From an uncultured Bacteroidales bacterium (GTDB lineage Bacteria; Bacteroidota; Bacteroidia; Bacteroidales; UBA932): a DNA stretch of 64,000 nucleotides. The stretch spans positions 133,741 through 197,740 of the forward strand of contig CALUUA010000002.1 of the NCBI GenBank assembly GCA_944323845.1. The letters run 5' to 3'. The position numbers and the translations under genes were made by a program. A model generated the notes under the pieces. It did not search any database, had not been told where the DNA came from, and was given only the letters and a program-made list of their open reading frames with translations. Positions 37,579 through 47,295 of this stretch are shown one piece after another. Numbering within the stretch: position 1 is the stretch's first letter; each line of letters begins with the position of its first letter.

Positions 37579-37624
37579 AAATGACAAAGGCCCGGACAAT
37601 GATAGTTCCGGGCCTTTGTCATTT
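37579..37624. terminator. Bidirectional terminator, perfect 18-bp stem
   Basis: The arms at 37579-37596 and 37607-37624 are perfect reverse complements (starting AAATGACAAAGGCCCGGA) with a 10-base loop. The A/T-rich outer ends serve as U-tracts in both directions. It lies between the convergent EF-G paralogue and GH20 genes, 14 bases from each, and should stop both transcripts. Confidence 0.9.
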
Positions 37625-37638
37625 CTGTGTGAGGTTCG

Positions 37639-39252
37639 TTATTCTATTCCGTTGAACGCATAATCGGCTACATTGAAGCCGAAATACCTGTACAGCGGCA
37701 GCATACCCTTTTCTACCCTGCGAAGGAAACTGTCATAATCTGTTTTTCCTTCGGACCAGGCATTCTCCGACAGGGCGCAGAAACGGGGCAGCACCATGAA
37801 CTGCACATGACTGAAATCGCTGATGTACTCCGCCCAGAGATTGCACTGAAGACCCAGAATGTATTGTTTTTCCGGCTCGGACAGTTCATCATAAGGGTCG
37901 AAAGAATGCATGATGCGCAGTGAGACATGTCCGCCTATGCCGAGCGGTTCCCCGTTACCTTCAGGATCCGCAGTCTGTGCATAGTCCAGATAAGAATAAT
38001 TGTTCGGAGCCATGATGACATGATTCCCCTGTTTTGCAGCCTTGATGCCGCCTGCGGGCCCCCTCCATGACATCACGACGGCCGTAGGGGTGACTCCTCC
38101 GTCCAGAATCTCATCCCATCCGATGATTTTCTTGCCTTTGCCGGCAAGGAAGGTTTCTATCCTGTGCAGAAGATATCCCTGCAGTTGCCTGATATCTGAA
38201 TACCCCTCTCTTTCCATTACAGCCAGACAATGCGGACATTTTTCCCATACGGTCATTGGGCATTCGTCGCCTCCGATGTGGATATACTCTCCCGGGAAAA
38301 GATCGCAGACTTCTGACAGAACATTTTCCAGAAAAACGAAAGTGGATTCCTTGCCGACACAGAACAGGTCTTCGCTTATTCCCCATGTCGTGCGCACCTC
38401 ATAACCTTTCCCTTTGCATCCGAGTTCCGGATAACTGGTCAGGGCTGCGACTGCGTGGCCGGGCATTTCTATTTCCGGGATGACGGTTATCTGTCTGTCT
38501 CCTGCATATCTGACCACTTCGCGGATTTCATCCTGTGTATAGAAACCTCCGTAAGGCTGTCCGTCGTACTCATCGCTTTCTCCATACAAACCGACCAGCG
38601 TTTCTTTTCTGACAGAGCCGACATCTGTCAGCTTCGGATATCCCAGTATCTGTATGCGCCAGCCCTGGTCATCGGTAAGATGCCAATGGAAAGTGTTGAG
38701 CTTGTGCAAGGCCAGTATGTCGATGTACCGTTTCACCTCATCGACCGTGAAAAAATGCCTGCAGCAGTCCAGATGCGCCCCTCTATAGGCAAAATGCGGT
38801 TTGTCGGAAATCCTGACAGCGGGGATGCATCCGTTCTCTGCCTGCATGAGTATCTGCGAAAGCGTCTGCAGCCCCCACCATACGCCTTTCGTACTGCCTC
38901 CGGTGATTCTTATGCCGTTTTTCCTGACAGTCAGCCTGTATTCTTCCGAAGACAGTTTCCGGTCGAAGCCGAGCCTTATGAACGCCTCCGACGAGGATGA
39001 CTTCAGCGGCAGGACAGCCTCTGCTCCAGATGACATCTGACCGATATAGGTATCGGCCAATGCTTTAAGAGAGTCGTCCACTGCCGATATGCCGATAGTT
39101 TCAGGAACCGCGACAGTCTTTCCTGACAATTTCAGTTCCGTCGGAGCCGGAACAATGGATAAATCCGATGCGGCGGGATTGTTTTCATTGCAAGCTGCGG
39201 CAATAATCATTATCGCCGCAGCTGCAACTCCGTAAAATAACTTTTGGGTCAT
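37639..39252 (-). CDS. GH20 beta-N-acetylhexosaminidase, lipoprotein
   Basis: A 537-residue lipoprotein (lipobox IIAAAC, Cys about 21). An N-terminal GH20b domain (about 30-150) precedes the TIM barrel, with HLTDDQGWRIQI and the catalytic pair Asp329-Glu330 in YIHIGGDECPM. The Asp holds the substrate N-acetyl group in substrate-assisted catalysis and the Glu is the acid/base. A WDEILDGG and a VMSWRG segment also fit. It removes terminal GlcNAc or GalNAc from glycans. It is the last gene of locus 2 and the strongest clue to its substrate, such as host N-glycans, mucin O-glycans or peptidoglycan-derived sugars. Confidence 0.95.
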   Translation of the reverse strand: MTQKLFYGVAAAAIMIIAAACNENNPAASDLSIVPAPTELKLSGKTVAVPETIGISAVDDSLKALADTYIGQMSSGAEAVLPLKSSSSEAFIRLGFDRKLSSEEYRLTVRKNGIRITGGSTKGVWWGLQTLSQILMQAENGCIPAVRISDKPHFAYRGAHLDCCRHFFTVDEVKRYIDILALHKLNTFHWHLTDDQGWRIQILGYPKLTDVGSVRKETLVGLYGESDEYDGQPYGGFYTQDEIREVVRYAGDRQITVIPEIEMPGHAVAALTSYPELGCKGKGYEVRTTWGISEDLFCVGKESTFVFLENVLSEVCDLFPGEYIHIGGDECPMTVWEKCPHCLAVMEREGYSDIRQLQGYLLHRIETFLAGKGKKIIGWDEILDGGVTPTAVVMSWRGPAGGIKAAKQGNHVIMAPNNYSYLDYAQTADPEGNGEPLGIGGHVSLRIMHSFDPYDELSEPEKQYILGLQCNLWAEYISDFSHVQFMVLPRFCALSENAWSEGKTDYDSFLRRVEKGMLPLYRYFGFNVADYAFNGIE

Positions 39253-39305
39253 GTGTCTGTATTATTGAACTATTGCTAACCTTTTATGGGATAAAGATAA
39301 TAATT

Positions 39306-40817
39306 TCATATGACGTTTACAGGATTGATTATCACCCATCCGTCGGAAATGGAAGAAGCATCCCTGACAGCGAGATTCAGGCCCGGAGCGAGAGACTCTT
39401 TCGAAGTATCCACAATGCCGACTGCGAGAAGATATTGTCCTTTCCCGGCCTTGGTGAAAGAAGTTTCGAAATCGTATGGCACGCTTTGCTCCATAAGCCA
39501 TTCTGACGGTTCGGATTCCATGTCGACAGCGATGTCTGCCACGGCCTTTGTTTCAGGGTCGAGAAGGGCGAATGCTACCTTGTATTTGTTTCCCCAGTGA
39601 GAATTGTTGTTCGGACACACGCCCCAGCCCCAGTTCTGCCATTCATGATAGAACTTGACCGTGGAACCTGCCGCAAACTCGAGAGGGAAGGAAACCTTCG
39701 ACGGGGTAAGCCTGTAGCCGCCCTCTGTCATGAATTTTCTCACCAGATCTTCCGCCAGTGAGATCCAGAGCCGGCTGGCCTCATCGTAGTTCCTGAGATC
39801 CAATGTGTTGGCCCGCATTTCTTCCGCATCCTTCATCGTGTATTCCATCACTTCTCTCCAGTCCTTGAACCCGTCCTGCATAGGAATGTCTGTGTCGAGA
39901 CCCTGACTGAACCAGTACATGGACTCGGCGATGGTGAAGCGTTCCGGGAAATTGTCCTTTATGAGCTGTCTCTGGGCAGGCGCAAGCCATACCGTACTTG
40001 CATAGGCATCATGCCGTGTCACGAAATCATAATCGTCGAGGACTTTCTGCACTTGGGAATTTCCGATATCCGAATGTGCGTTTATGACGCAGATCACGTC
40101 AGTGAAGGCATCGGCATACATTTTCGTGATTTTATAGAGGACTTCATCCTTTTTGGACGGATCCTTGTAGGTGGCTCCGAAACTTTCTCCCCATTTGCCG
40201 ACATTATAACCGTCCACGAAGTCCACGATATCAGGGTCATTGAACTCGGCCGCCATGGCTTTTATGAACTTTTCCAGTTTCGAAAGGAATACGGGGTCAT
40301 CGGTATATGGAGACCAAAAACCTGAATTGGAAGTGAAGCCTTCCGCTCCTGCATCTTTCAGATATAGCGGGGAAATCTGTTTGGTGTAGTCGGTGTTGTC
40401 GTAATAAACCCTGAAAGCGAGTTTCAGCCCCCTGTCTTTGGCTCCCTGCACCAAGCGCTTGAACTTGTCGTTGTTTTCCCATGCATACTCACCTTCATTC
40501 GGCTCCAGTTCAGCCCAGCCTGTGCGGATATAAAGGTGGGTGGCATAATTCAAGGCTCCGCAGCGTTCCATCTGGTCGAAATACTGCTCCGGCAGCGGAA
40601 TATAGCCGTCGCAATAGATAGCCCAGCCTGTGCAAGGGTTTTTCACAAGGCTTGTCAGATCCGGAAGTACGGCCTTTATGTAATTGCCGGGAATAGTAGC
40701 ATCCTGAACCAGACCGTCAGTGTCGATGTCCGGTCCGGCATTGCCATTGTCGCAGCTGCAAGTTGCGAATGCAAATGCAGCTGCGGCAATAAACATCATT
40801 TTCGGAAATTTTATCAT
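39306..40817 (-). CDS. TIM-barrel-like lipoprotein, DUF4832-type
   Basis: A 503-residue lipoprotein (lipobox ATCSC, Cys about 21-23). After a short linker, residues 55-330 read as a (beta/alpha)8-type glycosidase-like barrel: NPCTGWAIYCDG, YIRTGWAELEPNEGEYAW, GLKLAFRVYYD, YNVGKWGESFG. The C-terminal 150 residues are a beta-sandwich (YRLTPSKVSFPLEFAAGSTVKFYHEWQNWG) like the DUF4832 domain found after such barrels. The Glu in NVGKWGESFG lies where beta-strand-4 acid/base residues often lie, but I cannot assign activity. Its place in locus 2 suggests binding or cleavage of the target glycan. Confidence 0.68.
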   Translation of the reverse strand: MIKFPKMMFIAAAAFAFATCSCDNGNAGPDIDTDGLVQDATIPGNYIKAVLPDLTSLVKNPCTGWAIYCDGYIPLPEQYFDQMERCGALNYATHLYIRTGWAELEPNEGEYAWENNDKFKRLVQGAKDRGLKLAFRVYYDNTDYTKQISPLYLKDAGAEGFTSNSGFWSPYTDDPVFLSKLEKFIKAMAAEFNDPDIVDFVDGYNVGKWGESFGATYKDPSKKDEVLYKITKMYADAFTDVICVINAHSDIGNSQVQKVLDDYDFVTRHDAYASTVWLAPAQRQLIKDNFPERFTIAESMYWFSQGLDTDIPMQDGFKDWREVMEYTMKDAEEMRANTLDLRNYDEASRLWISLAEDLVRKFMTEGGYRLTPSKVSFPLEFAAGSTVKFYHEWQNWGWGVCPNNNSHWGNKYKVAFALLDPETKAVADIAVDMESEPSEWLMEQSVPYDFETSFTKAGKGQYLLAVGIVDTSKESLAPGLNLAVRDASSISDGWVIINPVNVI

Positions 40818-40820
40818 ATG

Positions 40821-42221
40821 CTATTCGAATTTGAATACGCGGAGTCCTTCGTATGTCTCGCCTTGAGTCATATAGATCTGCTTTCCGTCATATGAGTAAT
40901 TAAGTCCGATAGGCCATGAAAGACGGCACTCGGCAAGACCTCCATCCTGTACGTCATTATATTCGAGGAATCCTGCCCATGTGGAAACGGAACCGTCCTC
41001 AAGAGAGACCTGACGGATAACATGATTCCTGAAATCGGTTACCAACAGTGTGTTTTCGAACAGAACCATGTAGTTAGGCTCGTTGAACTGGGCTTCAGTA
41101 GCGCTGCCGTCCTTGGCTCCTGCACTGCCTGGGATTCCCGCGAAGACTGTCAGGTTGTGATCCTTGTCGACTTTCGATATGCAATATCCGTATTCATTGG
41201 CTACATAGAGGTTGCCATCTTTGTCAAACGCCATTCCTCTCGGAGCATTCATCTGACCTTCCTGACGGGCTCCTGCAGTATTGCCGGCGGCAAACGGTTT
41301 TCCTGCGTACAGTTCCACTTCGTTCGCATCAAAATCCACCCTGACGATGTAGTGCGACTGCGAAGCCACATAAAGGTCGTTTTTTTCCTTGTCGTAAAGC
41401 AGTCCTTCCGGCCTTGTGAACTTGAAATCGTCCAGAGACATCTTGAAGTCGGTGTTTTCGTACATCTGGACATTTTCCCAGTCGTCATCGTTGAGACGGC
41501 ATTTCCCTACGGTAGACACTTCTCCGTTCTGGATTTTCCGGACGGCGTTGTTCATGAAGTCGGCTACATAGAAGGTATTGTTTCCTGCATAGACTATGTC
41601 CATAGGACTGTTGAATTCGGCTTCAAGAGCTGCTCCGTCCTTGAAATGGGTCTTCCCTCCCCATTCATCGTCACCGATGTATTTGCCGGCGAATATTTCC
41701 ACACTGTTGTTTTCTATGGATATTTTCTTGATGGTGTGGGTACATCTTTCCGCGACATAGATGTTTCCTGCCTCATCGCAGCAGAGGTTCATCGGATATC
41801 TGAATGTGGCTTTGTCGAGCGTCGACGGGCCTTCCATCAGCCCCGAAGACATGTTGGTCAACGAGGTAAGTACCCATGATGCTTCATAATTGAAACTCAA
41901 TGTCTTGTCGGCAGCCTTGCCGTTTACCGTCACGGAAACTTCGTTCCCGGCTCCGGTAGGGACGCGGACTATCAGTGTATCTGTGTAGGCGAAACTTATC
42001 GTAGCCTGCACATCTCCGAATTTTACCGTGTTTTCGTTCGTCTTAAGGCTGAAATGGTCGCCCACTATCCTTATTTCATCTCCCGGTCCGCCCGATTCCG
42101 GTTTCAGGTAGTCGAGTACGGGAGCTTCGGTCTTCGAGGAATCATTTCCCTCATCCTCGTTACAGGCAATGACGCCTGCCGCGATGGCCGTAACAGCCAA
42201 TAAAAATCTGAATGTTTTCAT
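40821..42221 (-). CDS. IPT/TIG and NHL-repeat surface lipoprotein
   Basis: A 466-residue lipoprotein (lipobox GVIAC, Cys about 20). An IPT/TIG immunoglobulin-like domain (about 35-110: LDYLKPESGGPGDEIRIVGDHF) precedes an NHL-type six-bladed propeller (about 130-465), with blades such as FRYPMNLCCDEAGNIYVAERCTH, FNSPMDIVYAGNNTFYVADF and MNAPRGMAFDKDGNLYVANEYG. Proteins of this build often follow susD in Bacteroidales glycan loci and are thought to bind glycan at the surface. Three bases separate it from the next gene. Confidence 0.85.
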   Translation of the reverse strand: MKTFRFLLAVTAIAAGVIACNEDEGNDSSKTEAPVLDYLKPESGGPGDEIRIVGDHFSLKTNENTVKFGDVQATISFAYTDTLIVRVPTGAGNEVSVTVNGKAADKTLSFNYEASWVLTSLTNMSSGLMEGPSTLDKATFRYPMNLCCDEAGNIYVAERCTHTIKKISIENNSVEIFAGKYIGDDEWGGKTHFKDGAALEAEFNSPMDIVYAGNNTFYVADFMNNAVRKIQNGEVSTVGKCRLNDDDWENVQMYENTDFKMSLDDFKFTRPEGLLYDKEKNDLYVASQSHYIVRVDFDANEVELYAGKPFAAGNTAGARQEGQMNAPRGMAFDKDGNLYVANEYGYCISKVDKDHNLTVFAGIPGSAGAKDGSATEAQFNEPNYMVLFENTLLVTDFRNHVIRQVSLEDGSVSTWAGFLEYNDVQDGGLAECRLSWPIGLNYSYDGKQIYMTQGETYEGLRVFKFE

Positions 42222-42241
42222 AATAATTAATGAAGTTATTA

Positions 42242-43858
42242 TTAATAGTATTTGGACTGCGTTATCTGATTGTCGGAATTGATGATGGCATCCTGAGGGA
42301 CAGGAAAGACAGGATAGACATCGTCAGGAAATCTGTTTACCCATTCGGAGACCTCCTTGCCCTTGTCATCGGGGATTCCGTCTGCAGTAGGCTGGTCCTT
42401 CCAGTTTTCATAGTATGCCTTCATGGTTTCTTCGATGTCACCCCATCTGAGCAGATCCCAGTAGCGGATATCCTCCATCGCGAGTTCGACCCTGCGTTCA
42501 TGCTTGATGTCGGCCATCAGCTGTTCATCAGTAGTGTAGACTCTTTCCGGGATTGAGACATTTTCAATGGTCTTCGACTGGACGACCCTCAGCGGATCCT
42601 TTTTCGTCGAATTGTTCGCACGCTTACGGACTTCATTCAGGTAATGGATAGCCTCATCGGTGTTTTTCTCTGAAGTTCCGAGAGTGGAGGCTTCGGCATA
42701 CATCAGGTAAGCGTCAGCCAGTCTGAACATGCGCAGATGGAAATCCACATTGCCGACAGGCTCCCTCTGTCCGACAGGAAGGTAGATTTTCCTGTTGAAA
42801 TAGCCGTATTTCGACGTATCGTCCTTTTGTTTGACACCTTCCTGAAATTCATCGTCAGGGAAAATGACGCTGTAGATCAGCCGCGGATCTCCCTCTTCGA
42901 ATGCATCCACGAGGTCCTGGGTCGGTACATTGTAGCCCCAGCCGGAGTCGGAACGGCTGCTTTGGAATTGTGTCATGACCTGCCCGTGTCCTCCTGAACC
43001 CGGAGTCCTCCAGAATTCCTGTTCTCCGAAAGGAATCTCGAAAATGCTCTCCGTGCTGAATTCGTTTTCCTTTGCGAATATGTCTTTGTAGTCAGGGCAA
43101 AGGGTGTAGTTATCTTCCTTTATAAGTGCCCGGAGTACGACGGCCGCATCATCGTATCTTTCGTTGAACAGATATGCTCTGGCCAGCAGGAACTGGGCTG
43201 CGCCCTTTGTAATCCTGCCCTGGTCCGAAGCCTGATATTCGTCTTTTTTCGGAAGATATTCCACAGCATCTGTCAGGTCGTCCATAATCTGCTGCCAAAT
43301 GACGCTGCGATCCTTGCTCTCGTAAAGGTCAGGAGTCAGATTGCTGACTGTCGGGCGGGTGAAATAAGGCACTTCTCCGAATACTGTCACGAGATAATAC
43401 GAGAAGAAAGCACGCAGGAACTTCAGTTCTCCCTCCATCCTGTTTTTCAGGTCATATCCGGATGGGTTTTCTTCCGAGAAATCACGTTTGGATATGATGT
43501 CCAGCATAAGATTGCAGCGGGTCAGCCCGGTGTAGCAGTTTCCCCAGAACCGGTCGGCAAGACTTGTATTCGGAAGTATGTTGAATGCTACGCTATTGAT
43601 GATATCCACGCCTTCGTTCACCGGCCCGCCCTTGGCGGCATCGTCGGTCATGATATTCCCGACCATGAACCTTCCGGACTGGAATTCCTGAAGCCAGAGG
43701 GCCTGATAGCAGTATGTCACTCCGGTCAGGATTTCGTCCGGAGTCTGGTAATAAGAATCCAACGTAAAGACTCCCTGCGGCTCCTTGTCCCAGAAATCGG
43801 AGCATGAGACCGACAGCAGGGAAATCAGCATCAAGACAATTATTGAGTATGGTTTCAT
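42242..43858 (-). CDS. SusD/RagB-family glycan-binding lipoprotein
   Basis: A 538-residue lipoprotein (lipobox LLSVSC, Cys about 19), the surface partner of the SusC gene 11 bases upstream. Family landmarks are SDFWDKEPQGVFTLDSYYQTPDEILTG, MEGELKFLRAFFSYYLVTVFGEVPYF, the RLADAYLMYAEASTLG segment and the C-terminal ERRVELAMEDIRYWDLLRWG and PVPQDAI. It is distinct in sequence from the SusD of locus 1. Confidence 0.96.
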   Translation of the reverse strand: MKPYSIIVLMLISLLSVSCSDFWDKEPQGVFTLDSYYQTPDEILTGVTYCYQALWLQEFQSGRFMVGNIMTDDAAKGGPVNEGVDIINSVAFNILPNTSLADRFWGNCYTGLTRCNLMLDIISKRDFSEENPSGYDLKNRMEGELKFLRAFFSYYLVTVFGEVPYFTRPTVSNLTPDLYESKDRSVIWQQIMDDLTDAVEYLPKKDEYQASDQGRITKGAAQFLLARAYLFNERYDDAAVVLRALIKEDNYTLCPDYKDIFAKENEFSTESIFEIPFGEQEFWRTPGSGGHGQVMTQFQSSRSDSGWGYNVPTQDLVDAFEEGDPRLIYSVIFPDDEFQEGVKQKDDTSKYGYFNRKIYLPVGQREPVGNVDFHLRMFRLADAYLMYAEASTLGTSEKNTDEAIHYLNEVRKRANNSTKKDPLRVVQSKTIENVSIPERVYTTDEQLMADIKHERRVELAMEDIRYWDLLRWGDIEETMKAYYENWKDQPTADGIPDDKGKEVSEWVNRFPDDVYPVFPVPQDAIINSDNQITQSKYY

Positions 43859-43869
43859 TTCCTTAAAAA

Positions 43870-46800
43870 TTAGAATTTCAGATTAATGCCCAGTTGTATC
43901 GTTCTCATTGACGGGTAGTTTCCTATATCCACCCCGTTGGTCCTGTCATTCGTAGATGATACGTCCGGATCCAGTCCGCTGTAGGACGTGGCTGTGAAAA
44001 GATTGTATGCCGATACATATATCCTCAGACCCTGAAGCCTGATTTTCTCGCAATGTTTTCTGGCCAGAGAGTAGCCTATCTGCAGGTTTTTCAGCCTGAA
44101 ATAGGAGCCGTCTTCCACATAGAAGTCGGAAACGCGGTAGTTGTCGTTGTTCTGTGAGTTGGTCAGTCTCGGCACATCGTTGATCCCGCTTCCTGCTGTC
44201 CAGGCACGCTCTATGGCCTTTTTGCACAGGTTCCGGTAGCCTATCGGCTGGTATGTAATGGCCTTGAATGCATTGAAGATTTCATTTCCGAATACGCCGC
44301 TGAATGAAGCCGACAGATCGAAGTTCTTCCAGGCGAAATTCAGGTTGAGACCCATCATCAGGTCCGGATGAGGACTGCCTATCATGGTCTTGTCTTCGTC
44401 GTCTATCGTTCCGTCATTGTTTACATCCTTGAAGCGGAAGTCCCCGGGTTCAGCCTTCGGCTGGTACAGATCCCCTTCCTTGTTCACGTATGCCGCCACT
44501 TCTGCAGGGGTCTGGAAAATACCGTCTGTCACATAGCCGTAGAAATAACCTATCGGCATGTTTTCCACAGTGCGGCAGAAGCCGGAGACACCGACATCCC
44601 CTATCGAGTCTACATATGGAAGCGCACCGCCGAGGTCGATGACTTTGTTTTTATACGAGGACAGGTTGAAATTGACGCCCCAGCTGAAATCACGGAAGGC
44701 ATCGGCATAATCGATCTGCAGTTCCCATCCTGTATTCCTGACCTTCCCGAGATTCTCCCACGGGGAGTACGTGCCGAAAATCTCTGAGACCGGAAGCTGT
44801 ATCAGCATCCCTTTGGTGTCCTTGATGTAATAATCGGCAGTAATGGCAAGCCTGTCCTTGAACAGGTTCAGGTCGAGTCCGACATTTACCGATTCCGTGC
44901 GTTCCCAGGAAACATCGGGATTGCCGGCATTTGACGGTCCGTATCCTACTGACGGATCATTCCCGTTGAATACGAATTCCTTGTCGATTCCTCCGCTGAC
45001 ATAGGTATTGTAGGCATCAGATGATATTCTCTGATTTCCGAGCTGGCCCCAGCCTGCCCTGATCTTGATCTGGTCGATCCAGCCTGCATTCAGGTTTCTG
45101 AAAAACGGTTCTTCGGAGATCCTCCATGCTCCGGATACTGAAGGGAATGTCCCCCATCTTTTGTCCGGCGCGAAGTTCGATGACCCGTCCCTTCTGACAG
45201 AAGCTGATATCAGATATCTGTTGTGCCAGCTGTAATTGATTCGGGCGAAATATGACAGAAGTGCGCTTTGGGAGCCTACTCCGTAGGTCTCGTCTCCTCC
45301 TACGCCGGAACTTATCCATTGGAAATTCCAGGAATTGTTCGGCTGGCCGAACTTCAGGCCGCTCAGATACTCATAATTGCTGAGCTCCATCTGCACGCCG
45401 GCGATGGCGTTTATGGAATGGTCTCCGAAGATCTTGTTGAAGTTTACGGTATTGAGCCAGTTGATATTGTCGGTTTTTTCAAACTGTTTCCATGTATTGG
45501 CTTCTTCGTTGTAGTCTTCGACGTTCAGATAATAGACAGGGGAGAAGTTGTTCTGGTCATCCCGCTTGATTTCGAATCCGAATGTGCTTTTGACGAAAAT
45601 CATGTCGAGAATGTTCACCTGTACGAAGGCATTGCCTATGAAAGAGAGTCTCTGGACTCCGTTGCGGCCCTGATTGTATCTGTCTTGGATTGCTACCGGG
45701 TTCTTGACGTTCGAAAGTTCGCTGCACCCGTAGTTATTCAGCGGGTTTATGTCGTTTTTGGTTTCGTCTATTACAGGAAAGAGAGGGTCTGCATTCACTG
45801 CGGAGGCTACGAAGCCTGTCTTCCCGCTGTCTCCCTGTCCCTTTATGTTTTCCCGGATGATACCGAATGTCTCTCCTATGGTAAGCCATTTCTTGACTTT
45901 GTATTCGGTGTTGAGCCTGACCGAAAGTTTGTCATAGGAGCTCATCTTGTCTATGCCGTCCTGGTCCAGATATCCTGCCGAAAGGAAGTAGCTGAGACCT
46001 TTTACGCCGCCGGAAACGGATACGTCATAGTTTTGCACCCATGAATGCTGCCTGTTTATTTCTTTCCACCAGTCGGTATTGTAGCCTTTGTTGTATTGTT
46101 CCTGAACTTTCTTGAAAATAGGGCTGTTGCTTCCGTTCATAGTTTCCATGAAAGCGAGGTATTCATCGGCATCAGCCACTTCCAGATCTTTCACCGGTCT
46201 GGAAAGTCCGCCGTAAGCGGAGACTTCTATGACAGGCGTTCCTGAATGGCTGTCACCGTTCTTTGTGGTGACCATGACCACGCCGTTGGCCGCACGCGAA
46301 CCGTAGATGGCTGCCGATGATGCATCTTTCAGGACTTCGATGGATTCTATTTCGTTCGGATTGATGAATTCGATGTTGCTGACAGGCATCCCGTCCACGA
46401 TATAAAGCGGCTCATTATCGTTTATGGTGCCGACGCCGCGCACCCTGATTCTCATTCCCGAGCCGGGCCGTCCTGATGTGGATGACACCTGTATGCCCGG
46501 CATTTTACCTTGCAGGGAATTGAAGATGGAAGCTGCCGGCATATCCTGAAGGGATTCTGCGGAAACTTTCGAAATGGATGAAGTCAGATCCTTTTTCCGG
46601 ACAGTGCCGTAACCGATGACGACCACTTCTTCCAGCAGTTCGGTATCCGGCCTCATGGTGATGTCGAACTTGCGTGCTTTCGACAGTGTTATTTCAGTGT
46701 CTTCGAAACCGAGAGAAGAAACTATTATCCGGTCTCCTTCGGACGCGCTGATGGAAAATCCGCCTGAAGAACCGGCGATGTATGTCTCGCCTGTCGTGGC

Positions 46801-47244
46801 ATTGATAAGGGTGGCTGCGGGTATGGGCTCTCCGTTATCGTCCTTTACCATGCCGCTGTAGGTTCCCTGATTCACGGCTCCCGTATCCTGCTGCTGCGGC
46901 CGGAATATATAGATGTGGTCATCCTTGATTTCGTATGCCACGTCTTTCCCGGACAGTATCTGTTCCAGTACGGTTTCGATTGGAGCCTTGTCGACATTTA
47001 CGGACACCGTTTCGGAAACGTCTAGGACTGAGGATTCGAAGCCGAAGGTGTAAGGCGTGCAGGACTTGATTTCCTCGAACACCTTGTCTATCGTGACATT
47101 TTCCAGATGGATGGTGACGGTCTTGTCCTGATCGTCATAGACAGGTCCGGCATTGGCCGGCAGGGACAGACTGCCGGCCAGCAATATGAAGCCGGCGCAT
47201 AGAACAGACAGTCTGCGTGAAAATCTGTGCGGTTTGGATTTCAT
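43870..47244 (-). CDS. SusC/RagA-family TonB-dependent transporter with STN domain
   Basis: A 1124-residue outer-membrane transporter. After the signal peptide comes an STN (secretin/TonB N-terminal) signalling domain (about 43-110: VTIHLENVTIDKVFEEIK, VAYEIKDDHIYIF), then a carboxypeptidase-regulatory-like domain (about 128-205), the plug (EEVVVIGYGTVRKKDLTSSIS, NEIESIEVLKDASSAAIYG) and the barrel. The STN domain is the part that talks to a FecR-type anti-sigma factor, matching the FecR gene 51 bases upstream. So import and signalling are coupled, in contrast to locus 1. Confidence 0.97.
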   Translation of the reverse strand: MKSKPHRFSRRLSVLCAGFILLAGSLSLPANAGPVYDDQDKTVTIHLENVTIDKVFEEIKSCTPYTFGFESSVLDVSETVSVNVDKAPIETVLEQILSGKDVAYEIKDDHIYIFRPQQQDTGAVNQGTYSGMVKDDNGEPIPAATLINATTGETYIAGSSGGFSISASEGDRIIVSSLGFEDTEITLSKARKFDITMRPDTELLEEVVVIGYGTVRKKDLTSSISKVSAESLQDMPAASIFNSLQGKMPGIQVSSTSGRPGSGMRIRVRGVGTINDNEPLYIVDGMPVSNIEFINPNEIESIEVLKDASSAAIYGSRAANGVVMVTTKNGDSHSGTPVIEVSAYGGLSRPVKDLEVADADEYLAFMETMNGSNSPIFKKVQEQYNKGYNTDWWKEINRQHSWVQNYDVSVSGGVKGLSYFLSAGYLDQDGIDKMSSYDKLSVRLNTEYKVKKWLTIGETFGIIRENIKGQGDSGKTGFVASAVNADPLFPVIDETKNDINPLNNYGCSELSNVKNPVAIQDRYNQGRNGVQRLSFIGNAFVQVNILDMIFVKSTFGFEIKRDDQNNFSPVYYLNVEDYNEEANTWKQFEKTDNINWLNTVNFNKIFGDHSINAIAGVQMELSNYEYLSGLKFGQPNNSWNFQWISSGVGGDETYGVGSQSALLSYFARINYSWHNRYLISASVRRDGSSNFAPDKRWGTFPSVSGAWRISEEPFFRNLNAGWIDQIKIRAGWGQLGNQRISSDAYNTYVSGGIDKEFVFNGNDPSVGYGPSNAGNPDVSWERTESVNVGLDLNLFKDRLAITADYYIKDTKGMLIQLPVSEIFGTYSPWENLGKVRNTGWELQIDYADAFRDFSWGVNFNLSSYKNKVIDLGGALPYVDSIGDVGVSGFCRTVENMPIGYFYGYVTDGIFQTPAEVAAYVNKEGDLYQPKAEPGDFRFKDVNNDGTIDDEDKTMIGSPHPDLMMGLNLNFAWKNFDLSASFSGVFGNEIFNAFKAITYQPIGYRNLCKKAIERAWTAGSGINDVPRLTNSQNNDNYRVSDFYVEDGSYFRLKNLQIGYSLARKHCEKIRLQGLRIYVSAYNLFTATSYSGLDPDVSSTNDRTNGVDIGNYPSMRTIQLGINLKF

Positions 47245-47295
47245 AAATCATTATCGGTTTTAGCGGTTATCTTTCAGTGGTGACGGGTCGGAATG